Shown here: piece by piece, positions 35,201 through 48,400 of the stretch
Numbering within the stretch: the stretch's first letter is position 1
Layout of the letters: each line of letters begins with the position of its first letter
Assembly: GCA_002633005.1 (NCBI GenBank)
Contig: NMRA01000277.1
Span: 359,363 to 423,362, forward strand
Reading direction: 5' to 3'
Origin: Phoronis australis
Lineage: Eukaryota; Phoronida; Phoronidae
Length of the DNA: 64,000 nucleotides
Translations under genes and position numbers: made by a program
The notes under the pieces: model-generated
What the model saw: the letters and a program-made list of their open reading frames with translations, nothing else
The model's database searches: none
What the model was told of the DNA's origin: nothing

Positions 35201-36357
35201 GTAACATTCTTATTGCGTCTTACTTTGAAGTTTGAATTTTGACCAGTCGATACAAGGTTCGTCTTAACTTTAACAAGACTATGACCAAGAGATTTGATTG
35301 TAGAATTTTATTAGTTCAATTAGTACGCAGTTTGTTGCTCATAAACGCTTATACTGGTGGGGAAAAATCTTTACAAAAGCGTCGGTTTATAACAGAGTTC
35401 AATATAGATGGCGGCGGAGTTTATATTCATTTATAATTTTTTATTTTTTTTGTGTTTTTACTTTTGGCATTTTGTTTCACTTCTAATGGGAGCTGGGTTC
35501 TAGATATGTGACCTGGCTATAGTTGGCCAGGTCGCTAATGAGAACCTGAAAAAATCCACAACGTTGAAGTCTGGTATCTATCTAAAGAGTGGGGTTTATG
35601 TCGGACTGGCTGCGTATTGAAGTAAATGGACGGGTATGCTGAAGCAAAAGTCACGACTCCTCTCTCAAAAATCAGAGTAGGCCTACCCTCGGGACAACTG
35701 TACATTCGATTACATATGTAGGCCTACACTGTACGTTGCATTGTTTACGCATACGTGAGTCATAATCAAACTTAGAATTCAAAGATTCTCATTAATCCGT
35801 CTTCATTGAGTCACTGTTTTCTTTAACTTGCGATCGCAATAGCTTCCTGAAGTCATTCGTCGTTTCAAGTATCGCTCATAATCTCTTCCGGGTTACATGA
35901 CGTCAACAGATGCCAGACTATCACTTTGCATTTAGAAACCTAACAGCGGTCGGGGCGTGTGTAAGTGCGAAGTGACGACGGTGCGCTTAAGTTGTTCTAA
36001 AAACAGCAACTGATGTGTGTTTATTTCGAGCGACAAGAGTGTATCATACAAAGGTGCAAAAGCAAATAGCAGTTAAAATGAACAACGATTCTTTAATAGT
36101 TGTGAACCAATAACATTAAATTCTACATTAAACATAGCACAAAAAGTTACATGGATTTATTTAGTCGTAATTTTAACCTTTTAAAAGCTACGCTTTGGAA
36201 ATCATTACAGCTTAGCTCCCCTATACATGGACTTGCCCACGAAGTTCTAAACGTGTTGTTCTTGGAAAATAAACTTTGAGTTGAGATAAAACCCAGCTGG
36301 CCGAAGGCAAAGGGAATATTTAGTGTTTGTAGTCAACAAGTGAAGAAGACGCTTACG

Positions 36358-36440
36358 ATGTCGGACAAGGAAGTAATTGGTGTGTTAACACTTTTTACGA
36401 CGTTTCTGTTATGGTTAACGCCATCGTCAGCACAAACAAA
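36358..36440 (+). other. Exon 1: signal peptide of the complement protein
   Basis: The ATG opens MSDKEVIGV, then a hydrophobic core (LTLFTTFLLWL) and a small-residue stretch TPSSA. Cleavage is expected after that Ala, before QTK. The exon ends in phase 2 at AA|GTAAGT and joins PKYLLTAPNILRF in exon 2, the usual start of the first macroglobulin domain. The start was chosen because it alone gives a signal peptide in the frame of exon 2. Confidence 0.88.
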
Positions 36441-39400
36441 GTAAGTATTTTCGTAACAAAATGTTAGGGAATGTACGGTGGTTTTTCGGGAATGTTAAAA
36501 GTAGACCACGTGTAGAGGCGCCAAGCTTCACATTTTGTGTAGAAAATACTAAATGTGGAAATTAAANGTATGTCTTATGGTTACCACATAAAAACGAAAA
36601 AGGTGACTTGAATTGAATTCCTGAAATAAAAAGCTTACCGTTTTTTTAATGTAAAAGTTGTTTACGTCTAAATTCCTCGCAAGGAAAAGTAACCCGAACG
36701 TTTCGATACAGGCGACATGATTACGTTGTATGTGCCAAATAACAGTGAATTACTGCGTTCTGTTTGAACGGCGACAGCCTACACTATCGAGACGATCGAG
36801 TCGACGTATCGCTTACTACTTGGGAATTCGTAACTACATTTTTGTTTACGTGAAAACGGCTTTCCAGATCCTTCCAAAGTTTGTCGGTCGTGCGCGCGTT
36901 TAGTTGTGGAAATGTTTAATGGCGACCTTGAACTAATTGTAAGCACATGTGTGCGTTGCAGAGCTGACATTCTGGTTCAGGATGCAACTGCAAGACGGCA
37001 ACAAGTCGGTCTATGTTTGAATTTTGTGGAGCATAATCAACAAATTCTCGAATACACTGTAGCTGAGGTCTTGCAAAAACGATGGGTATTTGTTTCACGA
37101 CCTCCGCACTTGGAAACAACTCACACTTGCACACAACGCATTTCGGCTTAAAACGTTCTCATACAAAAAATTATTAGCCTTCCTACATACCAGTAACGAA
37201 TTACATAACTTTCGAACAGTTAAAGTTGCCACTTCGGATAATGTGAATGTGATGCATTTAGTTATTTCATTCTGGAATCGAGATACCCCGCGGTCATCAA
37301 AGGCACTGAAATATGGTTTTATTCTTCGGTGCTAAAAAAGTTATTCATTTCAAGTTATCAACAATCTTTGGTGTACCACAGAAAATGAGATTGCTTATCA
37401 TAAATTAACTGTCTTTGCTTTGTCATTTTGCTGGATGATAAATTATTTCAAAACCTGAAAAATTAGATGAATGCGGTAAACATTGTTCACGATTATGAGT
37501 CATTTTGTACCACTCTGGTGCCAACCATGTATTAACGACAGCAGATGGCGCCCTTCAATAACATTCACCGTCATACGGACCAATATTTTGTGTCCACCTT
37601 GACGCGTTAACCAACGCATTATAACACCATTTCAGCTAAATATTTACAGTGCTAGCTGTGTACAGTCTGTCACGTCACGTGTATCTATTCTGCAACTTTA
37701 TTCTGCAAAAAACGACCTGTGCAATACAAACACGAGTTCCAGTTCCGGCGAACCCTGGAAACTAGGCATCGTACGGTTGAAAATAGGTCTTTGTTATGGT
37801 TTACAAGAAATGAAGCTGTCCACCCCCCACCAAGTTGGCAGGACGGGAGACAACGTTAAAATCCCCAGCCGAGGTCATGCTCTAGTTGTTAGTGTGCACA
37901 GACACGATAAGCACTAATGATTTAACTTGTGTTAAAAATACTCTTAATTCCATTCTTGCTCGAACTTGTAATACGTACATTTAGGACCTCATTGACAAGC
38001 CGTCTGTATTTAGCCACTTGTCCAGATTAGGCTTTCATGAAAATTATCAAAGTCCTACTTTTTGTCAGCCTCTCATGCCAAAGTAGGTCATTTAAAAAAC
38101 AATTGCTTTCAGCGTTTTAGAGAAAATGCATAAACCCTAAACATGTAGTATCTGAAAGTTTCATACGAATCTGAGCAGTCATGTCTGAGATTCATTGTTC
38201 TCAAGTTATTCAAATTTGGTCATTTTTCTATGAAACTGCCCTTTTCCATCAGTTCCCCACGTAATGCTTTCCCAACGTTACATTATTCCATATACAAAAC
38301 ATGCAGGTTTGATAACGAGAATTTGATTTTTACTTTTCACTTTCTGGTGGTGCACAGACAGCATCACTGGACTGTTTTCAGTGCTGTTAGTCGACGTATA
38401 TTGTACAGCATTCGACGGTGCTATGAAAAACCTCAAATACATGCCATTAAATGATGACATTTAAACCAATGAAAACAAACTGGAAATATGTTTAAGGTCG
38501 TTTAGGACCTCATCGACATGTCGGTGTTCAGTCGCAACCAATATTAAATTTCTTATTGAAGCGTTTTGGGGTTTGAAAACATCCCCACTCTTATGAGTCC
38601 CGGATTGATGCCCCAGAATTCAAGTTGCATTTCCAAGCAATGCTTGTTACATGATCCCCATGGGATTTGCAGTTTTGGGGATTGTCGCCCACGCTAATAC
38701 ATGTACATCAGGCCAGGGAGTGTTTTTAGAGTCACGTTTCGATGTTCCAGTTGGTAACGGATGTTAGGGGAACGATTTTGTGAGCAGAAGCAGCTTCATT
38801 CATTTCTTCTCTTTTCGACCGCTAAATTCTGAGGAATCGCGTGATTGACATTCGTGAGTCCTGCGTGGCTGGCCTGGCTCCTCGATGCCAGTCCATTTCC
38901 ATTCACGAAGCCTGGATGTATACCAGAGTGTCTTCGTAACTGTTTTGCAATTTGTTTTTATATGGAAAAAGAAGCCAAAATTTTACACAACTGTCCAATA
39001 TTGGTCTGAGCTAAAGGTTGACGTCAACCGGGCTGGCTTAAATTTCGACCGCTGTGGCGTTGCGGCAGTAGTTATCAGAGTGGACACTAACTGTAATAAA
39101 CCAACCGAAGATACGTAAACAAAACTGGGCCTAATTTAGAACGTATGATTAGCACACCCACAGCCGTTGCATTAATTATGTGTAAAATGTGGTTCATCGG
39201 CAGAACGGTTCCCGGCTTGCATACGCCATGAAAAGAACGACCTAGGCCTATTTTGTCGAGAGGTCGGCATGACAAAAGCCTTACGCTGACACAACAGCTG
39301 GGAGAGTTGCATTCCGCTGTACAAACAATCTGCCTTGCTAGTGCTGTACGTGCGTGACAGTAATTGTTAAAAATGATGACATATGCGTGGCGTCGGGGCC

Positions 39401-42400
39401 ATTCCCAGTAATTTGCTGCGTTCAAGAGTAATTAACTCACAAACTATGGACAAAACGGTGTGAAATATCGTCGTCAGCGTCACCGCAGCTATCATAATAC
39501 ATCGTCATTCACCGAAAACCTAAAATTTAGTTTAATTCATTTCTGTTCACTCGTGGTTTCGAAGAGCTTCAATATGAGACCATAAACACGGTCGTCAGCT
39601 AAACCGCCGTAAGACGCGACTAGGCCTACTCCAGCCCAAAACTTAATTCCAGTGTGAGTGGCCGTTTCAATAAAGAGAAAGCAGATCCGCCGTGATCGGA
39701 GAAAGTGAATTTTTTAAGGAATAATACATGTAGTTAATCTGCAGTAATGTCTTCTTCCTCATTATTACGTGGACTAAGTTTGGAATTAGTTTGGGCACGA
39801 TTTTAATACTTAATTGACAACTATACATTGAACGTGAAGTTAACGTGATTGCCTGAACATTGTATACATTGTTCAGTTTGAGTCTATTAGTTTCTATACG
39901 AAAATTAAAAACCCCTGAACGGAAACGTGCCGAGCCTGATGGGGTCAAATGGCATATTAATTTCACTTCCCAAGTAACGCCCAGTGATCAAAATTTTATT
40001 TTCACGTTACAGCCCCAAATATCTTCTAACTGCTCCCAACATTCTGAGATTTGATGTGGAAGAAAGTGTGGTGATCACGATTTTAGAGGCCACCGAACCA
40101 GTGCAGTTAGAGCTATACCTGGAAGAATCTCCGCTGCGCGAGTGGCGAACAGAATCAGTGAGGGAACTCGTAGAACCAGGTAGGCTAATGTGGCGCCATC
40201 TACACTCGTTATTGAATCCAGTGCTTCAACATGAAAATGTTTTCCTAATGAACCGATCAATGGGTGGACAGGAGATACTGTAACTCTGTGTGCCGCCAAT
40301 GCGGGCCCATGACCATGACCGGGGGATCTGACTTCGAACAGCGACAGCCATTACAAAACGGCTTTGCATTGGTTCTAGATACCCCTGTAACTCCATCTCA
40401 GTGGGTCCACGCCTGCTATGGGAGTTTCCAATCCTGTTTAGAACAATTCGGTTTCAAAGGTAATATTGTATCCCCCTAAACTAAGATTTGGAAAATAGGC
40501 ACTATAGTAGTCAATGAGTTTGCTTCAGTGTTTTATTGTACTGGAGTACACAGTATATGCGTAGATTATTTTCATCACAAGACGAAAATCTATCAAGGAC
40601 GTGGCGGATTTAGAGGGGGGTCAAGGGGGGCCATGGCTTCCCCTAAAATTCTCCCAGATTCCATTTGGCAGTTCGGGCGTACGAATATCTGACGGGCAAA
40701 ATTCTGGCTAATACTCTACCTTGCCCCCCTTAACTCAAAATCCTGAATCCGCCTCTGCATGGCGTTATGTTAGTCGGTCTTTGGACGGGATATATTTGTG
40801 GTTATGACCCTGAGTTCCGGGGTAACCGAATGGATTAAGCAATTCCGAGAAAATATCTTGATCACGGAAGTGGACTAATTTTTGGCAGCTTAGCCGAATC
40901 GTTATCAGGAAGTTTTCCGGTTAATGCGAAATTATTAATGGTTTCAGTGTTGCCCGTCTTATCTGGGAGCGTTTCACGTTCATGACATTTTACATTTGTA
41001 TTTCCAAGAATCTAAGGGTATGTGAAGTAATTTAGTAACTGGAACTTAGAGTTTCTGGGAGCAGCGAATTCAGATAATTGTAAAAAGAAACAAGTTATCA
41101 ACGACTTTACTCTTTCGTTATCGGAGTTGCTTACTAAAGACATGTCAACAACAAATTTATTGGTTCAATTTAACGCAATGAGGCAAGTCTATGTCATTCA
41201 TATTAGAATTTACATGCTTAAACAAGCAGGCAAAAAACAGAATCGGTTTACGTAATATCTTTGTTTAATTTTTGTTTCAGGTGTTCCCACCGAAATCAAA
41301 ATCAAGGCACCATCTGACAAGTCGTACACAGTATTGGAAGACCGGCGTTACGTCTTCCTCGTTGCCAAGGGCACCTCCAATGAGCTTGAGTTTCAAAAGG
41401 AAGTCGAGATCCTTGTTACCCCACAAAATGGATTCGTCTTCATACAGACAGACAAGCCAATTTACACGCCCAATCAGGAAGGTTAGTGCTGGCACTATAC
41501 GACCCGTCTACACGCTGTGACTTTTCGGCTTGGCCTACGACCGTAGTTGTGTCCACCAGCGCAAGTTGGGTGACGTGCGCTAGGTTAAAGGTGCATTTTG
41601 CCCTGCTTAGCTGGCTGAAAACGAACCGAATTAACCCATCTGCTCTCATAAATTAGTATAATAATATTTGTTACTATCATGCATGTACAGTTGCCAACTT
41701 CAGTCATGTGCAATGCTTAGGCTTACACGCACCTTTTTGAATTCGCAATTTTAGGGTTAGGCATACCCAATAAACTCTGAAGTGTTTTCTTAGGTTCTCG
41801 ATGGTTCCCGTAATCTCGCTAGTAACGAGAGTAGAATCCTATCACGAAAAGAATATTGCGAGATTGATTTTTTCAGTGTGAAGAATCTAGTTTTATTTTT
41901 GCCCTTCAACCAGTTAATGCAGGTCGGCAGTGGGTGTAGATGCTGGCATTCATTATCGCACTCGAGGTATAGTTGCCGCTCTCGTGAGAGTATGTCTGAC
42001 TTAGTGGAAAGTCCATTCTTAAGAAAACAGATTTCTTAACATTTGACCAAAATTACTGAACTGCCTAGTATTATACGCTAGTTGGGGCAAGAAATGTTTA
42101 TTGACCTGGTCAAACGCATGCAGCGTTAGCGGATCGGGATGTCGCCAGGACAATCGCAATTTTCAAAAAAGAAATGTCCGCACAAGACTTAAATACCCGA
42201 CACTCCGCCAGAGTCGTTTGGATCATTTCCGTGGCCAAGAGGCACCCCCAACGGCGGCCCGGGAGGGCGTATATTTATCACAAGGTGCACTAACGGTTCA
42301 ACTTATGTCCTCAAAATGTCCTTCCGTTTGCAGTGTGTGGTAAACCTACAGGCTGCAACGAGTCAATAACCTGAGGTGGCCGAGGTTAAATTATTCTTGT

Positions 42401-45400
42401 TCTGGTCTCTGAAATGTCAAAACAAAGTTGGTTAACTTACAGATTTGACTGCCATCTATCGGCCAGCCAGTCAATTACATACGTAATCAAGAATGGGTGG
42501 AACGTAGTTTGCTACCGAATATGTCGTTAATCTGTTTATGTTTATTTGCAGTGCAAGTCCGAATTGTGCAGGTTGACCACTTGATGAAACCTCGTGACAC
42601 TCCAATTCAAATTGATGTTTTGGTAAGGCACAAAGCGGCATGGTAACCAATAACTTTTAAATTACTTACATGTACAACATTTTAACCCCTTTACAGTAAG
42701 ATATTTGTGGGATATTGTCAGTGCATTGTGGGAAACCTTTGTTTCAAGAATGAAATTGAAGTATGAGCACCAACATTTCCAGCCAACAGGTGGCGAGGAA
42801 AATGTATATCCGAGCCGTAAAGTGGTACGTGCTAAAAACTGGCGCCTGTTTTTTTTTCAGTCCTGATGCGATTCGTTATCACCGTCAATTCAACCTGACC
42901 AACATGTGTAAAAGCATGTAAACCATGGATCAGAAAACATTTACTATCGACTCGTTTTAGACAAAACTACGTATTAACTAATTCGCGTCATGAGTATTTC
43001 CACAAATCGTGAAGGCAGCTAAGTGCGCAAATGCCGCGAAGCATAGTCATGCCCACAATTACACGTAGTGTCATCTGGCGGTTGATGTTTCACCGAACTA
43101 TCGTGCTTTGGCGGAGATTATGACCATGCGAAACGGTAAAATACAAAAAAGAGCATAGATCAAAAAAGTAAGTACGTGCCACGCCCAAGACATGACGTAA
43201 ACCCGTTAAAAGGGAAATGTACGTTGATTTTGAAAGTTTCTAAATTGATACGCTTTCTCTCTTATTAGAATAACACTTTATAAAAGGATGCCAAACCCGG
43301 CTTTGGGCTATGAACGGATATCAAAATATCGTTTCCACATAGCTCTCTGAAATAAAATAATGCTCAGTGTAACCCTCGACAACCGACCTTAACAGGATAC
43401 TGTATCAACCCCGGTATTGGCCTACATGTACTAAAACGAACATTCCCATCCAATTCCCTGAAACAAAATAATAATTTGTAGCCATCGACGAAAAATTTCA
43501 GGAACTCGTTTCGAAGTCTGCTAGACGGGCAAGTGTGACCTACGCTTCTAGCGATCGAATTTTAAGACAACTGTGGAGAAAGACCATCCACCAAGAAACA
43601 TAAATCCAATCTCAAACACAGGGAATATAAGTTTTTAGTTAATTCCTGCTTTTTTTCTCAAGATTGGCACCAATGATCCATTATCTGGTGACAGAATGAG
43701 GATTGGCTGAAATCAACAAAACGGGGTTTAATGTCCTTTTAAAAGTTTCGAGCAGTTTATCCCAAACTGGTACTGTAGGTGTGACTTACGGTCTAAGAAA
43801 ACTGCATGTACACGACAACTGTGGGGAAAGGGCATCTACCACAAACCATAACATCCTATCTGTGTCTAAGAATGAATAAGATTTTAGTTGATACCTGCTT
43901 TTATATCTCAAGTGTGACGTCAATTACTTATTAGCAGCTGGCAGAACGAGATTTAAACAGCGACGTCTACCGCCAACGTGAGACATCAAAGTTGTTTAAT
44001 GTTTGTGTGATGCCAAACAATGAGTTCTATTGTATTCTTAGAATCCTAAAGGAATAGTCGTTGAGAGAAAAACAGATGTGTCGATCCCCAATGGATACTA
44101 CTCGAAGACTTTTACGTTTCCGGCACTACCTAACTTTGGAAACTGGTCGATCAGTGTGCATTATGGGAAGGACAAGAAGTTAAACGAAACAGTGCAGTTT
44201 GAGGTGAAAGAGTACGGTAAGTACATGAACATTTGGTTTTACATTGGGTAGCAGACGGAGACGTGTCATGATGCCCGGATGAAATATGGTCGAACTGCAG
44301 ACATTTCTAATGAAGGTGACTTTTCGCTATGGTTATAAAAATAAAGTTTATCGAATTTAAATATCTTAATATACATACAACTCTTTACAAGTTGTTTTTT
44401 TTTCAGTTCTCCCGACCTTCTCCGTGAAAGTGAAAACTCCAGAATACATTTTGAATAAGATTTACTTCATCCCAGTAGAAGTTCATGCACAGTAAGTATC
44501 AAAATCAAAGCAAGATGAACATGGATTTTTCCGAACTTGATGTCAATTGGTTCAGAAGCACTCTGAAGTACTGGCAAATGGTCGTTGCGGAAAACTGATT
44601 TAAATATCACGTCAAACCAGTAGAATAGAAACGGGCTAGTGGAATGAGTAACCGCTAGATGGAGCAAGTGGTTGATGTGTCTGTGACTAGGTGACTGCGA
44701 GCCTTAGCAAAATAGCGTGACAGCTTCTTTATTAGGCCGGGAGGAACTTTTGATACATTGGTGACCACACATTTAAGCCCGGGATCTGTTTTTTTTTTAA
44801 CTCGAAGTCAATCTCGAAATTATTTTCGACATTTTCATTTTGATTTTTGTGGTAGCTCAAGATAAATTTCTATTATTCTATGCTTGAGTACAAAAAATTA
44901 CCGTCTAATCCTACCTGGCACTAGATGAGCCCGGCATTAAGGCTAACCTTTCGAGTATGAAGTCAAAAGTTCTAGCTTTTACTCGAAATCTCGAGTTTAC
45001 AATCGAGTTTGTAATTCGAAGCTATTGATCACCACGTGCTAACGTGGAGTAGGAAGTCTGTCATATGCATAAATCACAATGTACTCTTGCACAGAATAAT
45101 AGAGTTTGACACTTATCTTGAGTTCGCACTAAAAGTAGAATAGAAAAGGCAAAAAAAAAATTCGAGTTCGATTTCGGTGCACAAAGGTTAAGAACTTGGG
45201 TCTCAGGCGCGAGATAACTATTGCAGGTAGGAGTTCAAAGATGTAAACTGCCAGTAATATAATGACATAGGCGCAACGATGTCGACTGTGGTGAGCGTAG
45301 AGGGGGTAGTCAATAATAATAAGAAATCGAAAAGTTAAATATTCTGAAGATTCCGAAGAGACTCTGTGAGAGCTTGTCTTCTGGGTTTTCATTCTTAACA

Positions 45401-48400
45401 TATCCCTGAGGTGAAATCCTGACTTGTTTCAGATACGTCTTTGGAAAAAATGTTAGCGGACCGGTGACCATACGCCTGGGTGTGGAGACAGAAAATGAAC
45501 TAAAGATTTTTGGAACAAAGACAGGAAGAGTAAGTGCAGACGTAATATCGCCCACTAAAGCGCCGCCCCGTGGCCTGCTTCTAGAAGACTACAGTTGTGT
45601 AGCCGAAAGTTGATTTTGATTTTTTGTTAATGACTTTTTTTTTAATCATCTCCCGAGCAGGCTTTTTCGTGTTTTAGACATATTTTCTACCTACATGTAT
45701 GATCAAACTGGCAATTGTTTTTATTGTACATGTAAATGGTAAATAACTTGCGGTGGTGCGTCTTTTGGAAAGGTATATTTTTATCAATATTACACAGAGT
45801 ACGCTCTGGTACTCGTGACATGTCTCTTGTTTTGACACTTTCGACCTGTCAGTTTATTTTGTGTTTGTGCTTTTACAGATGTCAAATGCCGGTTACGTGA
45901 CCTCATTTACGACACGTGACATACAGGTGCTAGGAGCGGATTTCTGGTTTCTTAAAGGTGCCAAATTATATGTTGAAGCTACTGTTCGTGAACAGGAATC
46001 AGGCATTCAACAAGTTGGCAAAGCAAGGAATACGGTATTCGTCACAGCACCGTACAATATCAAACTTTCAAGAACACGGTCCTTTTTCAAGCCCGGATTG
46101 TCTTTTACAGCGGAGGTAATTATATCATTCTGCTCTACGTCGTGATTCGGTACCACAATTCCCAAACAATCAAGCTATTACGAATAACCCCACGTGAGAA
46201 CAAAAAACGCGCAACCCCTGCTTTGGAAAGCTACATTTGTATATGTATACATGTGTATGCAGGGCTTTGTTCCAAGTAGTTAACCTAAGATCATGCGTGC
46301 CCTATGTTTAAGTTCATTAAAAATTGTTCACCCAGCGTACAGCTAAGCGTAAGTCTAATATTGCCAAAAGCCCTGGAAATTATCGTCAGCAGTCCTCTGT
46401 GAATGCTTACTCTGTCGCCAAGGTTACATACATTGAGTAGTAACGCCATCCCTGTCGTTCAAAACATTCGTTATCACATGTTCAATGTAAATAAATACCT
46501 TGCTTCGGGTTATGATTGACAATATTTCAACATTGAACATTAAGTTAACATGTTTGTATATTATCTCATATATCAGATCGATGTGACGCACGTGAACGGT
46601 AAACCAGCAAAGGAAACGGGCATTAACGTGTCCACCACCTTCCGCAATCAAAATGGCGAGGCCATACCGCCATCGTTCGACGCCATTGAGTTGACCAATG
46701 AAAAGGGCCAGGCATCCGTGAGGGTCAGGCCACCTTCCAACGCTCATACTGCAGTAATTCAGGTACCTCTTTCCCTTAGTCACATCTAAAAGAACCGGTG
46801 AGCATTTGTATAAAATATAAGAGATATTTAAGTCACAAAGTTTTTTATAAATCAACCTAATTCCACAAACATTGTTCTCAGTTGCTGCCATAGGTGGCAG
46901 GATTAAATATAGATAACGACTTGTGAGTTAACGCCTGTGTATCCAAACGGTTACAGTATACTGTGAGTTAACACATTCATACTCAAACCGTTACAGCATC
47001 CTGTGGTTTAGTGCGACTCAAGAAAAATATCCACACTTGGTTAACTTCAGAAATGGCCGATAGATTCAAATTAAACTTTCAGAGACGATGTTATATTCAC
47101 GGATATACAACATTCTGTAAGGAATAGTGTTCATAGTGTACCTCTTTGTTATGCGGGACTGGGAGAAAAATGAGAATCAGAATGTCAGACCTGAAAATAT
47201 CAACAGCCTTATTCTAAAGGCTTCCTACTTCAGAAAAAATATACTTATATGCTATTTGGGATTGTCTTTCTGTGACATTTGACTTAATATGAACAGCTGA
47301 CGATGGTCTGGCATAATCTTAATGAACAAGTGCGTGTACATATACATTCATTCTACGCCTAGATTGTACATTTTTCAGGTTTTTGAATTTGCTAATTTTT
47401 ACCTAATACCGTCACGCTGACGTTTTTCGTTCAACAAATCCTTTCCAATATTTAGGTTATTAATGAGAATTTTCGTCTTCGATAGGTATTGACACACACT
47501 GACGTTGCTGAGACTGAGGAATTTACTCTGAGGTCGGCCTTCTCCTCCAGCGGCAGCTACTTGCTAGCAGAAGTCAAGAGCGAACAGCCCGTGGCGGTAA
47601 GGCGTGTTTTAGAGTGATATACTGAATAAGAATAAGCTTACACCTGTAGCTTGTTCACGTGTTGGTTGATCGTGGCGTAAATATTTGTACGATTGTTGTG
47701 GTTGTGAACAGACTGCTGCAGTGTGGTTTCTCACACTCAAAAATGAACATCGGGTGGCTCAGTGTAATTCATCGAAATTGCGCGTTTGTCGGTCTTATCC
47801 ATTGAGAATAGACTTTCCGGTTGGGGGATTTTTCGGTTTAGAGCGAGGATGGCAGGACATTCCTCATACCGTTGCAATAAGGCCAAAAGGCACGGCTGGT
47901 TCCGATCTCGGTCATAGTTCTATATTTTAGTTTCTCACTCTAAAATATCCCACCTCAGAAGAGTGAAAATGATGTTATTTGGCACTCATGGCTTGGCAAA
48001 TCATGCAGCTTTTCAAAAACAAGACACGCCAAGGTCCAGATTCTAATCTCCAAACCCAGATTCGATTCAGACTCAGACTCAAAACTAACCAATCGCTCGA
48101 CATTGGTCAAGCTTCTAGTAAAGAGATTAAACGCCGTGTTCAGACGTTGGCTGTCATTGATAAGTCTGGGCGATTTGTTTAGTCAGTGGGCACAGGTCTC
48201 AGAATAAAACAGACCAGAGCCAACAGGTGTCCTTGCTGTCCTGTATGAATTATTGCTGCCACAATGGATTTTATTGTTATTCTTAACGCCACTGCTAGCT
48301 TAGTTATTTGTACAAGTTTAGATATTTCAAGACTATAATTACGTATATTGTACTGGTATTTGTTCTTTTTAGGTGGGCGATGCCGTAAGGGTTGAAATCA

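Larger units (their letters stand above)
29691..36357. other. Intergenic region between COQ4 and the complement gene
   Basis: I recognise no exon in these 6.7 kb on either strand. The content is AT-rich with a C-run at 31799-31808, a tRNA-like segment near 32210-32290, and scattered ACATGTAC palindromes (34075-34086, 34314-34325). Part of it must hold the complement gene's promoter, whose position is unknown. Confidence 0.55.

Noticed and set aside
46424-46891. Minus-strand frame of 155 codons overlapping complement exon 9
   Set aside because: It is the reverse complement of a well-supported coding exon plus intron and shows no family features.
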